11,079 nt of DNA from Candidatus Saccharimonadota bacterium (GTDB lineage Bacteria > Patescibacteriota > Saccharimonadia > Saccharimonadales > Saccharimonadaceae). Made by a program: the position numbers and the translations under genes. The stretch covers positions 1 through 11,079 of the forward strand of contig CAJPPG010000023.1 of NCBI GenBank assembly GCA_905372495.1. Direction: 5' to 3'. Of the stretch, positions 7,014 to 11,079 are shown one piece after another (within the stretch, counting starts at the first letter, position 1; each line of letters begins with the position of its first letter). A model generated the notes under the pieces. The model was not told the DNA's origin. It did no database searches and was given only the letters and a program-made list of their open reading frames with translations.

Positions 7014-8300
7014 GTGATTTCAGATCAATTAAAAGCAAAACTTAAAACTCTACCCTCTGCTCCTGGTGTTTATTTTCATAAAAATCAAAAAGGCGAAGTG
7101 ATCTATGTTGGAAAAGCTGCTGTACTCAAAAATCGTGTACGGCAGTACTTCCAAAATACCGAAAAAGATCCCAAAACCGAAGCACTAGTGGCAGAGATTT
7201 TTGATACAGACTGGATTGTGGTTGAGACCGAAATGGACGCCCTTTTTCTTGAGTCAGAAATGATCAAGCGTTACATGCCTCAGTGGAATATTCTCTTACG
7301 CGACGATAAGACTGTTAGTTATGTGCGTATTGATATGAATAATCCGGTGCCATATGTCTCGACTACTAGGAACCCACTAGACGATGGCGCAACTTATATC
7401 GGACCATTTTATGCGAAGAATACCATTCTTAAAGCTCTAAGAATTTTACGCAAAATTTTCCCGTTTTATGAGAAGCCATATGATGGAAAAAAGACCCTCA
7501 ATTCCGATTTAGGGCTTACACCGGGAATTGAAATTGGAAAAACTACTCCGAAAGATTATAAAAAGAACTTGCGCTTTCTTATCCGCTATTTAAATGGTGA
7601 TCGCGAGAAATTAATCATTGATCTTGAAAAACAGATGAAAACAGCAGCGTCCCTAGGTGACTTTGAAGAGGCTGCCAAACTTCGCGATGAATATTTCGGG
7701 CTTAAGGGTTTGAAACGAAAAATTGTTTTCTCTGATAAAGAATTCCTTGATCTTTCTTCCGACCAGGCTTTGTTGGAGCTAAAACAACTTTTGAATCTGC
7801 AGAATCCACCGCGCCGCATAGAAGGCTATGATATTTCTCATATCTCTGGTTCTAATACTGTGGCGAGTATGGTGGTTTTTCAAAATGGAGCCTCAGACCG
7901 CACTGCCTACCGTAAGTTTAAGATTAGAAGCAGTAAGAATGACGATACGGCAAGTATGTACGAAGTGATTTTTCGTCGTCTAAAACATCCGGAATGGACC
8001 TTTCCTGATCTAATTATTCTTGATGGCGCAGTTCCACAACTCAGCGCCGTTATTCATCTGCTTGAATCAGCGCATATTCCAGTAATTGGTCGCAATAAAT
8101 CTGGTGACCACACAAGAAATGCTGATGTTAATGTAATTATTCCAGTTCATCAACCTGACGGTTCTTATATTTACAAATCGCAGCTCTATTCTAATGATTC
8201 ACATCTTGCCAAATTAATTGCTCGTATCGATGAAGAATCACACCGTTTTGCGATAACTTATCACCGCCAACTCCGTAGTAAGCAATTACTCGGGCGTTGA
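7014..8300 (+). CDS. uvrC: Excinuclease UvrC, reduced form without Fe-S cysteines or HhH domain
   Basis: UvrC makes both cuts around a DNA lesion in nucleotide excision repair, working with UvrB. Visible parts are a GIY-YIG nuclease domain (about 12-92; GVY 18-20, YVG 31-33, Arg41, Glu80), a UvrB-binding UVR motif (about 198-230) and an RNase H-like nuclease domain (about 268-420; GYDISH with Asp273, DD at 310-311, LDG with Asp337, ESHRFAI with His410). Both nuclease centres look intact. At 428 residues it is far shorter than E. coli UvrC (610). About 100 residues are missing between the UVR motif and the RNase H-like domain, and the C-terminal double HhH DNA-binding domain is absent. The cysteines near 154-178 of E. 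coli UvrC are also gone; the protein has none. The GTG at 7014 is the only possible start, since an in-frame TAG lies at 6966-6968 with no start codon between. It is not Cho, which lacks the RNase H-like half. Confidence 0.93.
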   Translation: MISDQLKAKLKTLPSAPGVYFHKNQKGEVIYVGKAAVLKNRVRQYFQNTEKDPKTEALVAEIFDTDWIVVETEMDALFLESEMIKRYMPQWNILLRDDKTVSYVRIDMNNPVPYVSTTRNPLDDGATYIGPFYAKNTILKALRILRKIFPFYEKPYDGKKTLNSDLGLTPGIEIGKTTPKDYKKNLRFLIRYLNGDREKLIIDLEKQMKTAASLGDFEEAAKLRDEYFGLKGLKRKIVFSDKEFLDLSSDQALLELKQLLNLQNPPRRIEGYDISHISGSNTVASMVVFQNGASDRTAYRKFKIRSSKNDDTASMYEVIFRRLKHPEWTFPDLIILDGAVPQLSAVIHLLESAHIPVIGRNKSGDHTRNADVNVIIPVHQPDGSYIYKSQLYSNDSHLAKLIARIDEESHRFAITYHRQLRSKQLLGR

Positions 8301-8304
8301 CTTG

Positions 8305-8313
8305 TGTTATAAT
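8305..8313 (+). promoter_or_regulatory. Extended -10 promoter of the 8320 gene, predicted leaderless
   Basis: TGTTATAAT carries a perfect TATAAT at 8308-8313, beginning seven bases after the uvrC stop. Six bases later is the ATG at 8320. There is no Shine-Dalgarno site. This sets the gene start at 8320 and not at the upstream in-frame TTG at 8302, which lies before the predicted transcription start. Confidence 0.75.
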
Positions 8314-8319
8314 TTGGTT

Positions 8320-8685
8320 ATGATAAAAAAACAATTTTTTATTTTTCTATTTCGCTGGTTCGTATCTTCAGTGATCATGTGGATCTGTATTAATGCCTTT
8401 GGTAGTGTTGATGTTGGCTATAATAGTTTCTGGCTTTATCCAGCGGCCGGCTTAGTTATGTCTCTAGTTAATGCTATCGTCAAACCAATCGCCACTCTCT
8501 TCAGTCTCCCCCTAATTATCCTGTCTATGGGGCTTTTCACACTTATCCTCAATATCTTAATGATTGCCCTCGTCATTTGGATCGTACCACATGTCCACAT
8601 GTCCTCTATTGGGGTAATCTTGTCATGGCTACTAATCAGTATTATAAACAGTCTTGTTAATTTTCTAGTACCGTCCTATAATTAA
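8320..8685 (+). CDS. Small four-helix membrane protein, PF04020 (phage holin 4 superfamily, YvlD-like)
   Basis: The 121-residue product has four hydrophobic helices. It carries the family's characteristic central pattern: a VNAIVKPI-type segment followed by LFSLPLIILSMGLFTLILN (near residues 47-77 of the ATG-start form), then a second hydrophobic block ending near PHVHMSSIGV. Members are widespread small bacterial membrane proteins. Their role is not settled, and the holin label comes from the family name. Nothing here suggests a phage. I start it at ATG 8320 (MIKKQFF), which matches the -10 element at 8308-8313; the TTG at 8302 would add six residues. The last codons hold the secG promoter. 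One cysteine (in WICIN). Confidence 0.88.
   Translation: MIKKQFFIFLFRWFVSSVIMWICINAFGSVDVGYNSFWLYPAAGLVMSLVNAIVKPIATLFSLPLIILSMGLFTLILNILMIALVIWIVPHVHMSSIGVILSWLLISIINSLVNFLVPSYN
8654..8682 (+). promoter_or_regulatory. Promoter of secG inside the end of the 8320 gene, predicted leaderless
   Basis: TTGTTA (8654-8659), a 17-bp spacer and a perfect TATAAT (8677-8682) form a good sigma70-type promoter. The -10 box overlaps the last two sense codons of the upstream gene. Six bases after it comes the secG ATG at 8689, with no Shine-Dalgarno site. Confidence 0.75.
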
Positions 8686-8688
8686 TAC

Positions 8689-8916
8689 ATGAATATTGGA
8701 AATTTCTTAGAAACCGCAACTCTTATTTCTGCTGTTTTATGTATTTTACTAATTCTATTACAGCAGCGTGGCGCTTCTCTTGGTGCAGGCTTTGGTGCTT
8801 CCGGTGAACTATATACTACTCGTCGTGGTCTTGATCGCTCGATGTTTAATGTTACGATTTTCTTCACATTAGTTTTCGTATTTTCAATTTTGGGATTATT
8901 GTTAATCCCCGCATAA
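8689..8916 (+). CDS. secG: Protein translocase subunit SecG
   Basis: SecG is the small helper subunit of the SecYEG channel that exports proteins across the cytoplasmic membrane. The 75-residue product has the family layout: a first helix (about 7-25), the conserved loop LLQQRGASLGAGFG (about 22-36) with GE and YTTRRGLD after it, and a second helix (about 52-73). Size is normal for SecG. It sits 3 bp after the 8320 gene and 8 bp before the substrate-binding protein. Despite this tight packing it has its own promoter, and the ATG appears to be the first transcribed base. One cysteine, in the first helix. Confidence 0.94.
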   Translation: MNIGNFLETATLISAVLCILLILLQQRGASLGAGFGASGELYTTRRGLDRSMFNVTIFFTLVFVFSILGLLLIPA

Positions 8917-8924
8917 CCTAAATT

Positions 8925-10676
8925 ATGAATAAAAATCTCAAAAAGAGTGGGCGTAAAATTGTTAGAAAGATTTCTCTTTTTTCCAAAAGAGTACATCGTG
9001 ACGGCCAAGAACATATTAAAGAGAATCTCATCGACCATATCTCTCACATTAAAAATGTTCGTCTCTATATTCTTGAGTGGATTCTACTTGTAACTGTTAT
9101 TATCTTACTCTCAATCACTCAGGCTTACTGGTATCTAAACTCCTTTGCCGTTGAGACCTATACAAATGGTGGCACTTATACTGAAGCGACTCTAGGGAAA
9201 ATTAATTCTTTTAATCCACTTTTTGCAAGCACCTCTTCCGAGGAAACTATCTCCCGCCTACTTTTTGCTACTCTAAGCGCCAATGATTATTCCGGTCATA
9301 CTGGTCTTGGTCTTGCTGAAACTATTCATGCAAATGATGCGGGTGACGTTTGGACTGTTAAGCTTCGTGAAGGATTAAAATGGTCTGACGATCAACCGAT
9401 TACTAACTCCGACGTCCTCTATACTGTTAAGACTATTCAGAGCTCTCGCATCAAAACCAGCTTTGCCGCCAAGCTCGTTGGGGTTACCGCTGCTGAAAAT
9501 AATCAAGGAGAGTTAGTTTTTACGCTTAGTTCGCCAAATGCTTTTTTTGGGGGTTCTCTTGATATCCCAATTCTACCTTCTCATCTTCTTGCGGACGTCG
9601 CTCCGGAGTTGCTTCTTGAGAATAAATTCTCTAATCGTCCAGTCACTTCTGGTGCATTCACGGTTAATGCCACTCAAAACATTGGTACTGAGGGGGAGAA
9701 AATTGTCTACCTCACAGCAAACCCGAAATATTATAAGGGAGCACCAATGCTCGATAGCTTCTCGATCCATGCCTTTAATAATCTTAATGACATTAAAGAT
9801 GCAATCCGTAGTGGCACTGTTACAGCAACTGCCGATTTGCCTTCCAAATTTGCGCAAGAGCTAAATACGAATAATATTAACGAATATCAGAGTTCGGTTA
9901 ATTATGGCGTCTTTGCCTTCTTCAATACAGAGAGCACAATATTTAAAGATAAGAGTTTAAGACAGGCTGTACGTCTTGGTTTGAATCTTAATAATTTACG
10001 CACCGGACTCAGCGGGGAATTACCGCTTGACTATCCGCTGCTTGAATCTCAGATCGACTCAATTACGTTTCCAAGTATTCCAAAAACAGACGTAACCACC
10101 GCCAAGGCTGAGATTGAGCGATTAAAAGTTGCCACACCAGACCTAGCTTCTGTAAAAATTAATATTGTTACTATCAAAGGTAATGGATATTTGGAGGAGT
10201 TTGCTAATCGTATTGCTTCCCAACTTGAAGGGCTTGGTCTTAAAGCATCGGTTACTGTTCATGAGTCAAATAAAGATTTTACCTTAAATATTCTCAGACC
10301 TCGTGCTTACGACCTTCTAATTTATGAAATTGGTCTTGGTGCTGATCCAGACGTTCTTGCATACTATCATAGTCTTGAGGCCGTAGAAGGTGGACATAAT
10401 TTGAGTAATTATAAAAACCAGGTAGTTAATGATCTCTTACTTAGCGCTCGTAGCACCATGGATAGTGCTCTCCGTGCCGCTAAATATCAGAAGTTTCTAG
10501 AGCGCTGGGTGGAAGACGTACCAGCTATTGGCCTATATCAGACCACCTTACCGTACTTCGTCAACCGTAATGTTCGTGCCTTTTCTCAAGAAAATCGCCT
10601 AGTTACCGCCACCGATCGTTTTATTGATATCGAGAACTGGGCTACGAAGAAGACGGTTAAAAATCGCACTCCGTAA
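8925..10676 (+). CDS. Membrane-anchored ABC transporter substrate-binding protein, family 5 (oligopeptide type)
   Basis: Family 5 binding proteins capture peptides or similar solutes for an ABC importer. The 583-residue product has a basic cytoplasmic tail (1-46), one strong hydrophobic helix (about 47-70) and then the SBP_bac_5 fold. Family marks are LREGLKWSDDQPITNSDVLY (147-166) and the late ADPDVLAYYHS segment. There is no lipobox, and the protein has no cysteine, so it cannot be a lipoprotein. No signal-peptidase site is obvious, so the helix is probably an uncleaved anchor. No permease or ATPase gene is in the window. The ATG at 8925 is fixed by an in-frame TAA at 8919-8921. It has no Shine-Dalgarno site. 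TAACCT (8914-8919) is a weak -10 candidate, and coupling to secG is an alternative. Confidence 0.88.
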   Translation: MNKNLKKSGRKIVRKISLFSKRVHRDGQEHIKENLIDHISHIKNVRLYILEWILLVTVIILLSITQAYWYLNSFAVETYTNGGTYTEATLGKINSFNPLFASTSSEETISRLLFATLSANDYSGHTGLGLAETIHANDAGDVWTVKLREGLKWSDDQPITNSDVLYTVKTIQSSRIKTSFAAKLVGVTAAENNQGELVFTLSSPNAFFGGSLDIPILPSHLLADVAPELLLENKFSNRPVTSGAFTVNATQNIGTEGEKIVYLTANPKYYKGAPMLDSFSIHAFNNLNDIKDAIRSGTVTATADLPSKFAQELNTNNINEYQSSVNYGVFAFFNTESTIFKDKSLRQAVRLGLNLNNLRTGLSGELPLDYPLLESQIDSITFPSIPKTDVTTAKAEIERLKVATPDLASVKINIVTIKGNGYLEEFANRIASQLEGLGLKASVTVHESNKDFTLNILRPRAYDLLIYEIGLGADPDVLAYYHSLEAVEGGHNLSNYKNQVVNDLLLSARSTMDSALRAAKYQKFLERWVEDVPAIGLYQTTLPYFVNRNVRAFSQENRLVTATDRFIDIENWATKKTVKNRTP

Positions 10677-10677
10677 T

Positions 10678-10707
10678 AAAAAAGTCTACCAATACGGTAG
10701 ATTTTTT
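10678..10707 (+). terminator. Intrinsic terminator of the substrate-binding protein gene
   Basis: TCTACC (10685-10690) pairs with GGTAGA (10696-10701) around a five-base loop, followed by six Ts (10702-10707). Upstream As mirror the T-run. It begins one base after the stop codon. Confidence 0.9.
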
Positions 10708-10743
10708 GGTGCACCTGTTTGCCCCTTGGGACGCTCCAGGTGC
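10707..10743 (-). other. Mini-hairpin copying both ends of tRNA-Leu, including CCA
   Basis: On the - strand this 37-nt element begins GCACCTG and ends CAGGTGCACCA. These are exactly the 5' acceptor strand and the 3' acceptor strand plus discriminator and CCA of the tRNA-Leu encoded next to it. Only 19 unrelated bases lie between, where the tRNA has 67. The inner part can form a short GTCC/GGGC stem. It has no D, anticodon or T arm, so it is not a working tRNA. It starts one base after the U-run of the tRNA terminator. It could be a deletion remnant of a second tRNA copy or a selected tRNA-like hairpin. Confidence 0.6.
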
Positions 10744-10744
10744 G

Positions 10745-10768
10745 AAAAAAAGAACTCCGTAAGGAGTT
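10745..10768 (-). terminator. Intrinsic terminator of the tRNA-Leu gene
   Basis: Read on the - strand, AACTCC-TTAC-GGAGTT (10768 to 10753) forms a six-bp stem with a four-base loop, followed by C and seven Ts (10751-10745). On the + strand the same hairpin is followed by AATTTT, so it may act weakly that way too, against read-through from the gene ending at 10676. Confidence 0.88.
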
Positions 10769-10777
10769 AATTTTATA

Positions 10778-10862
10778 TGGTGCACCTGACTAGACTCGAA
10801 CTAGCACACCCGAAGGCACTACCACCTCAAGGTAGCGTGTATACCAATTTCACCACAGGTGC
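10778..10862 (-). tRNA. tRNA-Leu, anticodon GAG, CCA encoded
   Basis: An 85-nt class II tRNA on the - strand. Acceptor GCACCTG pairs perfectly with CAGGTGC, followed by discriminator A and an encoded CCA (10780-10778). The D stem is GTG/CAC. The anticodon stem CTACC/GGTAG encloses the loop TTGAGGT, giving anticodon GAG (10828-10826), which reads CUC and CUU leucine codons. The long variable arm (GCC-TTCG-GGT) is the class II mark for Leu. The T arm has the loop TTCGAGT with stem GCTAG/CTAGT. It has its own promoter and terminator, so it is a single-gene unit. Confidence 0.96.
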
Positions 10863-10870
10863 ATACCCGA

Positions 10871-10898
10871 ATTATACCACAAAAACCTCATGAATCAA
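10871..10898 (-). promoter_or_regulatory. Promoter of tRNA-Leu with almost no 5' leader
   Basis: On the - strand TTGATT (10898-10893), a 16-bp spacer and TATAAT (10876-10871) form a good promoter. The -10 is extended by TGG. The predicted start at about 10864 is only two bases before the first tRNA base (10862). Confidence 0.75.
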
Positions 10899-11002
10899 TC
10901 CTATATTTATGAAAAATATCGTCTAACTGGGGTAGATGATCGCATATACAAAACTGTGTAAAAAACTCGATAATAAAACATAAACATTATTGCAAAAATC
11001 TA
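10899..11002. other. Intergenic stretch with no supported gene
   Basis: AT-rich spacer between the tRNA promoter and the outward promoter at 11003. I see no RNA fold, no repeat and no convincing gene. Together with the flanking promoters, the gene-free right end spans about 215 bases. Confidence 0.5.
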
Positions 11003-11031
11003 TTGACCAAAAAGCTTTTGTTTAATATACT
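11003..11031 (+). promoter_or_regulatory. Sigma70-type promoter pointing out of the window
   Basis: TTGACC (11003-11008), a 17-bp spacer and TATACT (11026-11031) give one of the best -35/-10 pairs here. The spacer holds the palindrome AAAAGCTTTT (11010-11019). The predicted start near 11038 gives an untranslated leader running off the window edge, so the gene it drives is not visible. A second TATAAT stands at 11070-11075. Confidence 0.7.
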
Positions 11032-11079
11032 AAGAACAACTTGAGGTCATACAAAATCAGGTAAAAATATATAATAACA

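Noticed and set aside
8302..8319. TTG at 8302 as the start of the PF04020 gene
   Set aside because: It lies upstream of the -10 box (8308-8313), so an mRNA from that promoter would not contain it. It also has no Shine-Dalgarno site, and the added residues do not look like family sequence.
8320..8685. Prophage sign from the holin-like protein
   Set aside because: PF04020 proteins are common chromosomal membrane proteins, and no phage gene is nearby.
8682..9047. A 121-codon open frame on the - strand over secG and the start of the binding-protein gene
   Set aside because: It is antisense to two well-supported genes and shows no family features.
10707..10862. tRNA-linked integration (att) site
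   Set aside because: The repeated tRNA 3' end is only 11 bp, the copies lie 71 bp apart, and there is no integrase or element between them.
10890..10961. A 23-codon reading frame on the + strand starting ATG after the tRNA promoter
   Set aside because: It has no ribosome site or fitting -10 box, it overlaps the tRNA promoter, and it is short enough to arise by chance.

Overview
This window reads as a compact chromosomal stretch from a Patescibacteria/CPR organism, most likely a Saccharibacteria (TM7) relative. I infer this from the style of the proteins, not from a database search. The signs are a peptide-binding protein held by an uncleaved N-terminal helix, a stripped-down UvrC, a LigA without its zinc cysteines, very short spacers, and a set of core genes mixed with lineage-type membrane proteins of unknown role. 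Base composition is moderately AT-rich and even across the window. There is no insertion sequence, prophage, CRISPR array or other sign of recent transfer.

Layout. On the + strand, bases 1-4002 hold htpX (membrane zinc protease), a multi-pass membrane protein of unknown function, and ligA (NAD-dependent DNA ligase, overlapping the previous gene by 14 bp). A hairpin with U-runs on both sides (4021-4050) separates ligA from the convergent enolase gene (4060-5346, - strand). Enolase is divergent from a single-pass membrane protein with a large outer domain (5425-6954, +). Then come uvrC (7014-8300), a small PF04020-type membrane protein (8320-8685), secG (8689-8916) and a membrane-anchored family-5 substrate-binding protein (8925-10676), all +. 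The right end holds a terminator, a tRNA-Leu(GAG) gene on the - strand with its own promoter and terminator, a 37-nt mini-hairpin copying both ends of that tRNA, and a sigma70-type promoter pointing out of the window.

Cell roles. LigA and UvrC serve DNA repair and replication. HtpX, SecG and the substrate-binding protein belong to membrane quality control, secretion and uptake. Enolase is glycolytic. These genes do not form one pathway.

The most notable signals are: (1) four genes (eno, uvrC, the 8320 gene, secG) have a TATAAT/TACAAT hexamer ending exactly seven bases before the first base of the start codon and no Shine-Dalgarno sequence, which points to leaderless mRNAs, while other genes here have normal Shine-Dalgarno sites; (2) both DNA-repair enzymes lack the cysteines that bind metal in their families (zinc in LigA, Fe-S in UvrC), and the nine proteins together hold only six cysteines in about 3,470 residues; (3) a perfect 17-bp palindrome is centred near -42 of the predicted uvrC start; (4) a tRNA-Leu acceptor-stem mimic with CCA lies behind the tRNA gene.
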